Part shown: piece after piece, positions 7,035 to 14,769 of the stretch
How positions within the stretch are numbered: the first letter of the stretch is position 1
Layout: each line of letters opens with the position of its first letter
From: JBOGEN01 sp050743265
GTDB lineage: Bacteria > Actinomycetota > Actinomycetes > JBOGEN01
Direction: 5' to 3'
DNA: 16,327 bases
NCBI GenBank assembly: GCA_050743265.1
Contig: JBOGEN010000108.1
Coordinates: 1 to 16,327 of the forward strand
The notes under the pieces: model-generated
What the model was told of the DNA's origin: nothing
Database searches by the model: none
The model's input: the letters and a program-made list of their open reading frames with translations, nothing else
Position numbers and translations under genes: made by a program

Positions 7035-8372
7035 ATGCTCCGCGTGGCGGTCGTCGGGTCCGGCCCCGCCGGTGCCTACACGGCGGCGGCGCTCACCTCG
7101 CACGACGAGGTGGCGGTCGACGTGCTCGACCGGCTGCCCTGCCCGTTCGGGCTGGTGCGCTACGGCGTCGCCCCGGACCACCCCAAGATCCAGTCCATCA
7201 GCCTCACGCTGGCGAAGATCCTCGGGGACCCGGCCGTACGCTTCCTCGGCAACGTCGAGGTGGGCGGCGACCGCCTCCCGCTGGCGGAGCTGCACCGCCA
7301 CTATGACGCCGTGGTGTTCGCGCACGGTGCCGCCATCGACCGGCGGCTTCGCGTCCCGGGGGAGGACCTGCCCGGCAGCCACTCGGCGACCGAGTTCGTC
7401 GCCTGGTACGGCGGGCACCCCGACTCCCCGCGGGACGCCTTCACCCTGGACGCGGAGAGCGTGGCCGTGATCGGCGTGGGCAACGTCGCGCTCGACGTGA
7501 CCCGGATGCTCGCCCGGTCCGCGGACGACCTGCGCGCCACGGACATCCCCGACCACGTCCTCGTCGCGCTGGAGCACAGCCGGGTGCGGGACATCCACCT
7601 GGTCGGCCGGCGCGGCCCGGCGCAGGTGAAGTTCACGACCAAGGAGCTGCGCGAGCTCGGCGAGGTGGCGAACGCGGACGTCCTCGTCGACCCCTCCGAG
7701 GCGGCCGTGTCCGAGGAGGTGCGTGCCGCGCTCCCCAAGCCCGCGCAGCGCAACCTCGACGTGCTGCAGGGCTGGGCCGAGCGGGTCCCGGAGGGCCGGC
7801 CCCGGCGTGTCCACCTGCGGTTCTTCCTCAGCCCGGTGGAGGTGCTCGGCGGCAGCCAGGTGAGCGGGCTGCGCCTCGAGCGCACCACTGTCGACGAGGC
7901 GGGGCACGCCACCCCCACTGGCCGGACGTGCACGGTCGACGCCGAGCTCGTGCTGCGCTCCGTCGGCTACCGCGGGGTGGCGATGCCCGGGCTGCCCTTC
8001 GACGAGGACACCGGCGTCGTGCCGCATGAGGCCGGACGGGTGCTGCGGGACGGGGAGCCCGCCCCCGGCGAGTACGTGGCCGGCTGGATCAAGCGGGGTC
8101 CCACCGGGGTCATCGGAACGAACAAGCAGGACGCGAACGAGACGGTCGGCTCGCTGTTCGAGGACGCGCCGTGCCTGCCGCGCGCGCCCGTCCGCGACCC
8201 CGAGGCCGTTGTCGCATTGTGCGAGGAGCGGGGCATGCCCGTGGTGACCTGGCAGGGCTGGCGGGCGATCGAGCTCGCCGAGGCCGCGCTGGGCCGCACC
8301 CAGGGGCGGGAGCGGGCCAAGATCGCCGTCCGCGAGGAGCTGCTGCGCGCGGCCGCCCGGACCGCGGGCTGA
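7035..8372 (+). CDS. fprA: FprA-type ferredoxin/adrenodoxin-like NADP+ reductase
   Basis: A 445-residue FAD enzyme that passes electrons between NADPH and ferredoxin, of the adrenodoxin-reductase type found in mycobacteria and other actinobacteria. The FAD-binding GSGPAG (8-13) follows the first strand. CPFGLVRYGVAPDHPKIQ (36-53) is highly typical of the family. The NADP-binding GVGNVALDVTRML (147-159) and the GRRGPAQVKFTTKE segment (191-204, with Arg192/Arg193 for the 2'-phosphate) come next. WIKRGPTGVIGTNKQDANET (351-370) forms the conserved C-terminal FAD/NADP interface. Length is normal. It is 47 bases after gntR on the same strand but has no functional link that I can see, and no ferredoxin gene is adjacent. 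The natural partner is probably encoded elsewhere. Confidence 0.95.
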   Translation: MLRVAVVGSGPAGAYTAAALTSHDEVAVDVLDRLPCPFGLVRYGVAPDHPKIQSISLTLAKILGDPAVRFLGNVEVGGDRLPLAELHRHYDAVVFAHGAAIDRRLRVPGEDLPGSHSATEFVAWYGGHPDSPRDAFTLDAESVAVIGVGNVALDVTRMLARSADDLRATDIPDHVLVALEHSRVRDIHLVGRRGPAQVKFTTKELRELGEVANADVLVDPSEAAVSEEVRAALPKPAQRNLDVLQGWAERVPEGRPRRVHLRFFLSPVEVLGGSQVSGLRLERTTVDEAGHATPTGRTCTVDAELVLRSVGYRGVAMPGLPFDEDTGVVPHEAGRVLRDGEPAPGEYVAGWIKRGPTGVIGTNKQDANETVGSLFEDAPCLPRAPVRDPEAVVALCEERGMPVVTWQGWRAIELAEAALGRTQGRERAKIAVREELLRAAARTAG

Positions 8373-8387
8373 CGCGCTGGCGCGTCA
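8370..8387. terminator. Hairpin between convergent fprA and xthA
   Basis: TGACGCG and CGCGTCA form a perfect 7-bp stem around a CTGG loop, beginning with the fprA stop codon itself. There is no T-rich tail on either strand. A weaker 6-bp inverted repeat (8401-8406 with 8415-8420) covers the xthA stop. Position between convergent genes suggests a bidirectional terminator or mRNA 3'-end stabiliser. Confidence 0.45.
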
Positions 8388-8411
8388 CCCGACTGTGGCG
8401 GACGCGACGGC

Positions 8412-9209
8412 TCACGCGTCGGTCAGGTCCACCATCACCGGGGCGTGGTCGGAGGGTCCCTTGCCCTTGCGGGTCTCCCGGTCCACCCAGGCGTCGTCGA
8501 TGCGGTCCGCGACCGGGACGCTCGCGTACACGTGGTCGATCCGCATGCCCATGTCCTTGTGGAACATGCCCGCCCGGTAGTCCCAGTACGTGAACGGGTT
8601 CGGGCCCTTGCCCGGGCGCGGGACCACGTCGTGCAGCCCGAGGTCGCGGAGGGCCGCGACGCGCTCGCGCTCCGGCGGGGTCACGTGCGTGGACTCGGTG
8701 AACACGGCGGGGTCCCACACGTCGCCGTCGGTGGGGGCGACGTTGAAGTCCCCGCACACGACGGTCGAGGGGTGCCCAGCCAGTTCCGCCTGCACGGCGT
8801 CGCGCAGCGCGTCGAGCCAGTCCAGCTTGTACGCGTAGTGCGACGAGTCCGGCGTACGCCCGTTCGGCACGTACACCGACCACACCCGCAGGTCCCCGCA
8901 GGTCGCCGACACGGCCCGTGCCTCGACCAGCGCGGGCTCGCCGAACGGGGGGACGCCGTCGAAGTCGCGGCGGACGTCCTCGAGCCCGACCCGCGAGACC
9001 AGGGCCACGCCGTTCCAGCGGCCGTCCCCGTGCGCGGCGACGTCGTAGCCGAGGGCGCGGACCTCCTCGACCGGGAAGGCGTTGTCCGCGCACTTGGTCT
9101 CCTGCAGGCACGCCACGTCGGGCTCCCGCGTCTGCAGCCACTCGAGCAGCCGCGGCAGCCGCGCACCCACCGAGTTCACGTTCCAGGTCGCGAGTCGCAC
9201 CCCACCCAT
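8412..9209 (-). CDS. xthA: Exodeoxyribonuclease III family AP endonuclease
   Basis: A 265-residue exonuclease III / AP endonuclease, a base-excision repair enzyme that cuts at abasic sites and trims 3' ends. The endonuclease/exonuclease/phosphatase fold is complete: LATWNVNS with Asn10/Asn12, LQETK with metal ligand Glu37, SVYVPNG (111-117), CGDFNVAP with Asp154/Asn156, WDYRAGM (209-215), MRIDHVYAS with Asp225/His226, and the catalytic SDHAP with Asp254/His255. The assigned ATG starts the protein four residues before the first strand. A GTG at 9200 (three codons later) is an equally possible start, because AGGATGGGTGG precedes it. The gene lies 36 bases downstream of the multisensor phosphatase on the same strand, so read-through is possible, but no shared role is evident. 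Confidence 0.95.
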   Translation of the reverse strand: MGGVRLATWNVNSVGARLPRLLEWLQTREPDVACLQETKCADNAFPVEEVRALGYDVAAHGDGRWNGVALVSRVGLEDVRRDFDGVPPFGEPALVEARAVSATCGDLRVWSVYVPNGRTPDSSHYAYKLDWLDALRDAVQAELAGHPSTVVCGDFNVAPTDGDVWDPAVFTESTHVTPPERERVAALRDLGLHDVVPRPGKGPNPFTYWDYRAGMFHKDMGMRIDHVYASVPVADRIDDAWVDRETRKGKGPSDHAPVMVDLTDA

Positions 9210-9245
9210 CCTGCCGGGGCCACCGGCCGGGGGACAGGGTGGCCG

Positions 9246-12200
9246 CTACCTCGTCGCCGACGTCGCCGACACCGACGTCGCCGACGCATCAGAAGCGCCC
9301 GACGCCCCCGACGCCCCCGACGCGCGCAGGACGAGCAGCGCGAGGTCGTCCCGCTGGTGGACGCGACGCTGGCGTACGCCGGCGAGCAGGCCTTCGACGA
9401 TCTCGGGCGCGTGCCAGCCCGCCATACCGGACACGGCGTGGTGCAGGTCCGTCCCGTCGAAGGTGGCGGCGCCGCCTCCCTCGGTGAGCCCGTCCGAGTA
9501 CAGGACGAACGCCTCGCCCGGCCGCAGCGTGAGGCGGGTCGAGCGGACCCCGATCTCGGGGAACATGCCGAGCAGCATCCCCTCGCCGTCGACCGGGCGC
9601 ACCGTGCCGTCCGCGGAGAGGACCAGCGGCGGCGGATGCCCCGCGGAGGCGAACCGCAGGTGGACGCCGTCCGTGCCGGTCTCCATGACCACGGCGGCGG
9701 CGGTGCAGAACCGGTCGGAGCCGGTCCGCAGGATGGCCTCGTTGAGCAGCGCGAGGATCTCCGCCGGGTCGTCCGAGTGCTGCGCACCGGCCCACAGCGT
9801 CTGCCGGGCCAGCCCGGTCAGCGCGGCGGCCTCGGGGCCCTTGCCGCAGACGTCCCCGAGGATCGTCACCCAGCGCCCGGACGGGATGCGGAACACGTCG
9901 TAGAAGTCCCCGCCGACGGAGAGCATCTCGCCGTACGGCTCGTAGCAGGCCGCCACCTCGACCGACGGGATGGACGGCAGCGGCGTGAGCTGGAGCGGTC
10001 GCTGCAGGGCGTCCGCCACCTGCGACCGCTCCGCGTACAGGCGCGTCTTGTGCACCGCGGCGGACGCGATCTCTCCCAGCTGGACGAGTACGGCCTCGTC
10101 GTCCTCGCCGAACTCCCCCGTGTATCGGTCGGACAGCCAGAGCATGCCCACGGTGCTGCCGTCCGGGGTGTCCAGCGGGACGGCGAGCAGCCCGCGGACC
10201 GGCGGGGAGTCCGTGCCGGGGCCGCAGAAGTCGTCCCCCGCGGACAGCCGCTCGACGGCCTGGGCGCTCAGGCGTACCGCCCTGCCCCGCTCGCGGACGA
10301 GCTCGGCCAGCGTGTCGCCGAGCGCGCAGCCGCGCCCCCGCCAGGCGGCGTACTTCTCGGACAGGGACGTGCTCTGCACCACCGCCTCACGCTGCCCCGG
10401 CCGCGCCACGGTCGCCGCGGCCTGGTGAGCCCCCAGGAGCAGTCTGGCCTCGTGCGTGACGAGGCGCAGCACGTCGGCGACCGACCCGAGCACGTTGATC
10501 GCGGACGCGACCTCGGCGAGCCGGCGCAGCTGCGCCGACCTCCGGCGCAGCGACTGCATCGTCTCGTCCAGGGTGGCCTCGGCCTGCAGCCGGCCGAAGG
10601 ACTGGCCGAGCTGCGTGACCACGGTGCTCATGGTCTCGAGCAGCTCGTCGTCCCGCGGCCTGCGCTCCGAGGAGAAGCAGTCGATCACTCCGAACGACTG
10701 GCCCCCGACGAGGATCGGCACGGCGAACCCGGTGACCAGCTCGGCGGCCGCGGCCTGCTGTGCCCGGACGAACCAGGACGCGGAGGCGAGGTCCTCGACC
10801 CACTGCGGCCGGGACATCTGCCACACCCGGCCGGCCAGACCCTCCCCGGGCCCGAGACGGAGCCGGCGGGACACCTCGGCGAACTCGCCCGTCCTCCCGC
10901 GTCCGTTCGTCCACAGGTGGGTGCAGCTCAGCGAGTCGCCGTCGGCGATCCACAGGGCTGCCACATCCATGTCGAGGGCCCGGCCGACCCCCTGGAGGAT
11001 CTCGTCGAACGCGTCCCCGGAGAGCCCGCTCTCGGCCAGCACCCGGGTGACCGCGAGCTGTGCCGACTCCCGCTGCTCGGCCCGCTTGCGCCGGGTCACG
11101 TCGATCATCAGCCCCTGCAGGCCGGTGACCTCACCGCCGTCGTCCCGGACCACCGTGACGACGTCGAGGAGCCAGACGATGCGTCCGTCGGCGGCCACCG
11201 CCCGGTACTCGAAGTCGTGGTCACGCCCCAGCGCGGTCTCGTTGGCGCTGAACGTGAGGGCCCACTCCCGGTCGTCGGGGTGGATGATGCTCTGCCAGAA
11301 CCCGGTCTCCTCGACGAAGCGTGCGGCGGGGTAGCCGAGCAGCGGCTCCGCGCGGTCGCTGACGAACGTGAACGCGAGCTCGGGCAGGGTCGCCGTCCAG
11401 ACCACCGCCTCGAGGCTGTTGACCAGGTCCCCGTAGCGGTTCTCGGCCGCATGCAGGTCCGCGACCGTCCGCTCCAGCCGGGCGGCCACGGCGGCACGCT
11501 CCTCCAGCGCCTCCTGTCGTGCGGCGAGCTCGCGGCGTGCCGCCTCGTACAGGCGGGCGTTCTCGATCGCGATGGCCGCGTAGCCGACGACGCCGACGAC
11601 GAAGCGCTCGGCCTCGTCGTCGAACACCCCGCGGTCCGGGTGCCCGAAGAACAGGCCCCCGGCGACCTCCCCGTCGGCGAGGACCACCGGCACGGCGAGG
11701 TAGCTGCGGACTGGGAGGTGGCCCTCGGGCATGCCCCGGTACGGCGGGTTCCGCCCGTACCGGGGGTCGGCGGTGACGTCGTCCAGCCGTACGACGGACT
11801 CGCCGCGGAAGGTCGGGCCGAACACGTCGGTCGCCCGGGGCATCGGGAAGCGGGAGAACGCCTCCTTCGGCGCACCCGAGAGCGTGTACAGGGCGTACGA
11901 CTCGCCGGAGTCGGACACGACGTTATAGAAGAACGAGCCGAACGCCGCCCCGCACAGGCGGGTGGCCGTGTCGGTGACGATCTGCAGCACCTCGGACAGG
12001 TCGAGCCGCGCGGTGACGGCCTTGCCGACCTCCTGCAGCGACTCGGTGATGCGGTGCTCGCGGCGCAGGTCGTGCTCGACGGCCCGTCGCTCCGTTGCGT
12101 CCAGGCAGACGCCGGTCATCCCGGCGATCTCACCGTCGAGGTCACGGACGGGCAGCCCCGAGCCCTCGAGCCAGCGCGTCTCGCCGTCGACGGTACGGAC

Positions 12201-13142
12201 CCGGTACGCGTAGTCGTACCGGGACGAGGCGACCTGGGCCTTCTCGATGCGCCCCAGCATCTCCCCGACGTCGTCCGGGTGGATGTGGTCGAGGAACGCG
12301 TCGAACGTGCCAGGGAACCCGCCGGGGGAGTAGCCCAAGAGCTGCTCCAGGGCCGGCGACCACCGCACCTCGTCGGTGTCGTAGTCCCACTCCCAGATGC
12401 CCAGGTGGCCGGCGTCGAGCGCGAGCCCCAGGTGGGAGACCGCCTGCTCGTACCGCGCGGCGACCTCGACGTGCTCGACCGCCGCCGAGACCATGTGCGC
12501 GAGCTGCACGAGGACGGCCTCGTCGTCCTCGGTGAAGGCGGTGCCGTCCACCTTGTCGGACAGCTGGACCAGGCCGATGTTCTGCCCGTCCCGTGAGACC
12601 AGGGGCGCGGCCAGGTAGTCGGGCAGCGGCGGGTGCCCGGGAGGCGCGTCGCGCAGGCCGCGCCACTCCGGGTGGGCCAGGACCTCGTCCCCGGTGAGGC
12701 GCAGCGGGCGGTTCTCCCCGGTCACCGCCTTCACGAGGCCGAGCCCTCGCGGCAGGACGTCGTAGTCGCGGTGCGCCGCGTACTTGTCCGAGAGGGAGAC
12801 GTGTGACCGCGCGCCCTCCCACGTGTCCCTCACGCGGGTGGTCACGGCCTGGTGCGTCCCGACGATGCTGCGCGCCGACTCGGTGACGGCACGCAGCAGG
12901 TCGTCGAGGCTGGTCGCCCCGGCGATCGCGCGCGCGGCGTCGGCGAGACTGTGCAGCCGTGCGGCGGTGCCGGCGTCATCGATGCGGACCCTGCCGGCGG
13001 GCGGGCGTGGACCCTCCGGCGATGGACGGTGGGTCTCGAGGCTTCCCAAGTCCGGCCTGCCTGTCGCTGTGTCGGTACGAGGTACCCCGTCCGAAGCACA
13101 TTCGCGCCTCTTTGTTCGCGGCGCAACAGGGGAACAGCCCAT
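9246..13142 (-). CDS. Multisensor GAF/PAS PP2C-type serine phosphatase (RsbU/SpoIIE-like)
   Basis: A 1298-residue soluble signalling protein. Approximate layout: GAF 61-220, PAS 235-355, GAF 365-530, coiled linker 530-570, PAS 570-690, GAF 690-860, GAF 870-1035, PP2C/SpoIIE 1050-1275. The phosphatase metal residues are present: VGGDFYD (Asp1079, Asp1082), GDVCGKG (Asp1097), SDGLTE (Asp1217) and RDDLALL (Asp1265/1266). Such proteins dephosphorylate anti-anti-sigma factors in response to light, redox or small molecules. No membrane segment or RsbW-type kinase domain is visible, and no partner gene is nearby. The first and last GAF domains share SLS(D/E)KYAA and EDDEAVLVQL, indicating internal duplication. 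The C-terminus is a repetitive Gly-Ala-Ser tail. ATG 13142 (GGAG 11 bases upstream) is the provisional start; TTG 13049 is possible, since the first 55 residues look poorly constrained. Confidence 0.9.
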   Translation of the reverse strand: MGCSPVAPRTKRRECASDGVPRTDTATGRPDLGSLETHRPSPEGPRPPAGRVRIDDAGTAARLHSLADAARAIAGATSLDDLLRAVTESARSIVGTHQAVTTRVRDTWEGARSHVSLSDKYAAHRDYDVLPRGLGLVKAVTGENRPLRLTGDEVLAHPEWRGLRDAPPGHPPLPDYLAAPLVSRDGQNIGLVQLSDKVDGTAFTEDDEAVLVQLAHMVSAAVEHVEVAARYEQAVSHLGLALDAGHLGIWEWDYDTDEVRWSPALEQLLGYSPGGFPGTFDAFLDHIHPDDVGEMLGRIEKAQVASSRYDYAYRVRTVDGETRWLEGSGLPVRDLDGEIAGMTGVCLDATERRAVEHDLRREHRITESLQEVGKAVTARLDLSEVLQIVTDTATRLCGAAFGSFFYNVVSDSGESYALYTLSGAPKEAFSRFPMPRATDVFGPTFRGESVVRLDDVTADPRYGRNPPYRGMPEGHLPVRSYLAVPVVLADGEVAGGLFFGHPDRGVFDDEAERFVVGVVGYAAIAIENARLYEAARRELAARQEALEERAAVAARLERTVADLHAAENRYGDLVNSLEAVVWTATLPELAFTFVSDRAEPLLGYPAARFVEETGFWQSIIHPDDREWALTFSANETALGRDHDFEYRAVAADGRIVWLLDVVTVVRDDGGEVTGLQGLMIDVTRRKRAEQRESAQLAVTRVLAESGLSGDAFDEILQGVGRALDMDVAALWIADGDSLSCTHLWTNGRGRTGEFAEVSRRLRLGPGEGLAGRVWQMSRPQWVEDLASASWFVRAQQAAAAELVTGFAVPILVGGQSFGVIDCFSSERRPRDDELLETMSTVVTQLGQSFGRLQAEATLDETMQSLRRRSAQLRRLAEVASAINVLGSVADVLRLVTHEARLLLGAHQAAATVARPGQREAVVQSTSLSEKYAAWRGRGCALGDTLAELVRERGRAVRLSAQAVERLSAGDDFCGPGTDSPPVRGLLAVPLDTPDGSTVGMLWLSDRYTGEFGEDDEAVLVQLGEIASAAVHKTRLYAERSQVADALQRPLQLTPLPSIPSVEVAACYEPYGEMLSVGGDFYDVFRIPSGRWVTILGDVCGKGPEAAALTGLARQTLWAGAQHSDDPAEILALLNEAILRTGSDRFCTAAAVVMETGTDGVHLRFASAGHPPPLVLSADGTVRPVDGEGMLLGMFPEIGVRSTRLTLRPGEAFVLYSDGLTEGGGAATFDGTDLHHAVSGMAGWHAPEIVEGLLAGVRQRRVHQRDDLALLVLRASGASGASGASDASATSVSATSATR
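9253..9321. repeat. Short tandem 9-mer tract encoding the phosphatase C-terminus
   Basis: Three copies of GTCGCCGAC (9253-9261, 9262-9270, 9277-9285) are followed by three near-identical units, GCGCCCGAC and twice GCCCCCGAC (9295-9321). In the protein these give Gly-Ala-Ser triplets and Ser-Ala-Thr-rich residues after the catalytic domain. The units keep the reading frame, so copy number could vary by slippage without breaking the gene. Confidence 0.8.
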
Positions 13143-13203
13143 GGTGTGGCAATCTCCACGGAATTTCACTCTGCGTGGTGCCGTGGTTGCTGTTCGTCGC
13201 GTA

Positions 13204-13227
13204 GTCCGCCTGTTCATGCAGGCGAAC
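13204..13227 (-). terminator. Hairpin after the PLP decarboxylase gene
   Basis: On the minus strand GTTCGCCTG and CAGGCGGAC pair over nine positions (one T-G wobble) around the loop CATGAA, 19 bases after the decarboxylase stop. No T tract follows. The strong stem suggests a transcript end, which would make the phosphatase a separate transcription unit. Confidence 0.5.
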
Positions 13228-13246
13228 GACCAGGCGCACGCATGGC

Positions 13247-14707
13247 TCAGGCGAGCCGTCGCACCGTCGCCCACGCCTCCTCGACGTGCCGGCGCTCCGT
13301 CTGCGTGGCCCCGATCGCCATGCGGATCGCGTACCGGCCGTTGACCGTGGTGTGCGAGCAGAACACCTCGCCGCCGGCGTTCAGCCGGTCGAGCAGGGCG
13401 CGGGTCGCCTCGTCGGCGCCGGACTCGGATCCGGGCTCTGACTCGGCCAGCCGGAAGCACACCAGCGAGAGCGGGTGCGGCGCGACGACCTCGAACCGGG
13501 GGTCGGCCCGCACCCAGGACGCGAACGCCTGGGCGTGCCCCACGTGCGTGCGGATGTGCGCACGCAGCCCCTCGGCGCCGTACCACCGCAGCACCAGCCA
13601 CAGCTTGAGCGCGCGGAACCGTCGGCCCAGCGGGATGCCCCAGTCGCGGTGGTCGATCACCGCACCGGATTCGGTTGCCCGGTTGCGCAGGAACTCGGGC
13701 AGCACCGACAGCGCGCCGAGGAGGGAGGCCCTGTCGGCCGTCCAGAACGTGTCGCAGTCGAAGTTGGTCAGCAGCCACTTGTGCGGGTTGGCGCAGTACG
13801 AGTCGGCGTGCTCGAGCCCGTCGTGGAGCCAGCGGAACTCCGGGCAGACCGCCGCCACCCCGGCGTACGCGGCGTCGACGTGCAGCCACATCCCGTGCGC
13901 CCGGGTGATCTCGCCGATCGGCCCCACCGGGTCGACCGCCCCCGTGGACGTCGTCCCGATCGTCGCGATCACCACGGCCGGGCGCAGACCGGCGGCCAGG
14001 TCGGCCTCGACGGCGTCACGAAGGGTGTCCGGGAGCATGGCCTGGGTCTTCGGGTCGACGTCCACGAGACGGAGCCGGTCCGTCCCGAGCCCGGCGATGC
14101 GGACCGCCTTCTCCGCCGACGAGTGGGTCTGCGTGGAGGCGTACACGACCGCGCGGTCGTCGACGCCCGCCGTGGGGTGCGCGCCGCCGGACGCGCGGAA
14201 CAGCCCCGCCAGCAGGGCGACGAGCGTGGCCGACGACGCGGAGTCCTGGACGACGCCGTTCGCGCGCAGCGGCTCCGGGAGCCCGAGCAGTCCGGCCAGC
14301 CAGTCGACGACGTGCGTCTCGAGCTCGGTGCTCGCCGGGCTGGTGCTCCACAGCATCCCCTGCACGCCCAGGCCGGAGGCGAGCAGGTCACCCAGCACAG
14401 CCGGGCCTGACGCGTTCGCCGGGTAGTACCCGAAGAACCGCGGGTGCTGCCAGTGGGTCAGCCCGGGGACGACCACGCGGTCCAGGTCCGCCAGCACGTC
14501 GGCGAACGGCTCGGGCCGCTCGGGCGGGTGGTCCGGCAGGGCGGCCCGTACGTCCCCGGGCTCCACCCGGGACAGCACGGGCAGCGACCCGACCCGCTCC
14601 CAGTAGTCGGCCACCCAGTCCACGACCTCGCGTCCGTACCGGCGGAACTCGTCCGGGGTCATGTGCGGCGCGGTCTCCGGCACGTTCTCCCGCGGTGCAT
14701 CGTCCAT
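13247..14707 (-). CDS. Group II PLP decarboxylase, aromatic-L-amino-acid type, with catalytic-loop Tyr to Phe
   Basis: A 486-residue pyridoxal-phosphate enzyme of the aromatic-L-amino-acid decarboxylase family, full length. Landmarks: THWQHPRFFGYYPANAS (84-100), STQTHSSAEKA with His195 stacking on the cofactor, HVDAAYAG with Asp278 contacting the pyridine nitrogen, NPHKW with Schiff-base Lys310, and IPLGRRFRALKLW (358-370). Aligned from NPHKW to human DOPA decarboxylase without gaps (offset seven), Tyr332 of the mobile loop corresponds to Phe339 (codon TTC at 13693-13691). In plant homologues Phe here marks aromatic acetaldehyde synthases, which oxidatively deaminate while decarboxylating. 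The start ATG 14707 has AGGCAGGA about seven bases upstream; Met16 is an alternative. The gene is divergent from the acetyltransferase gene with 62 bases between. The amino-acid substrate cannot be read with confidence; Trp, Phe, Tyr or DOPA are candidates. Confidence 0.92.
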   Translation of the reverse strand: MDDAPRENVPETAPHMTPDEFRRYGREVVDWVADYWERVGSLPVLSRVEPGDVRAALPDHPPERPEPFADVLADLDRVVVPGLTHWQHPRFFGYYPANASGPAVLGDLLASGLGVQGMLWSTSPASTELETHVVDWLAGLLGLPEPLRANGVVQDSASSATLVALLAGLFRASGGAHPTAGVDDRAVVYASTQTHSSAEKAVRIAGLGTDRLRLVDVDPKTQAMLPDTLRDAVEADLAAGLRPAVVIATIGTTSTGAVDPVGPIGEITRAHGMWLHVDAAYAGVAAVCPEFRWLHDGLEHADSYCANPHKWLLTNFDCDTFWTADRASLLGALSVLPEFLRNRATESGAVIDHRDWGIPLGRRFRALKLWLVLRWYGAEGLRAHIRTHVGHAQAFASWVRADPRFEVVAPHPLSLVCFRLAESEPGSESGADEATRALLDRLNAGGEVFCSHTTVNGRYAIRMAIGATQTERRHVEEAWATVRRLA

Positions 14708-14756
14708 GGGCGAATCCTGCCTCGACGGCGCGGGCCGGCCTCCTCCGAGTCCCGCC

Positions 14757-14762
14757 TAGACT
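14757..14762 (+). promoter_or_regulatory. -10 box for a leaderless acetyltransferase transcript
   Basis: TAGACT matches TAnnnT and is followed by exactly seven bases and then ATG 14770, the spacing expected if transcription starts at the A of the start codon. No ribosome site precedes the ATG. No clear -35 box is seen. Confidence 0.55.
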
Positions 14763-14769
14763 CCGGCCG

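Noticed and set aside
9210..9245. GCCGG/CCGGC inverted repeat between the phosphatase and xthA genes as a terminator
   Set aside because: The stem is only five bases in a sequence where such matches are frequent by chance, with no T tract.
8445..12596. A 1383-codon open frame on the plus strand, opposite the phosphatase and xthA genes
   Set aside because: It is Arg/Gly/Pro/Val-rich, shows no recognisable domain, and mirrors genes with intact catalytic motifs. Long antisense frames are expected when third codon positions are almost all G or C.
13080..13090. GGGTAC on the minus strand as a stress-sigma (SigB-like) -10 box for the phosphatase gene
   Set aside because: No GTTT-like -35 element lies 14-16 bases upstream, and a start at ATG 13142 would put it inside the coding region.
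14695..14769. A 25-residue N-terminal extension of the acetyltransferase from ATG 14695
   Set aside because: It would overlap the divergent decarboxylase start, has no ribosome site or family similarity, and passes through the apparent -10 box.
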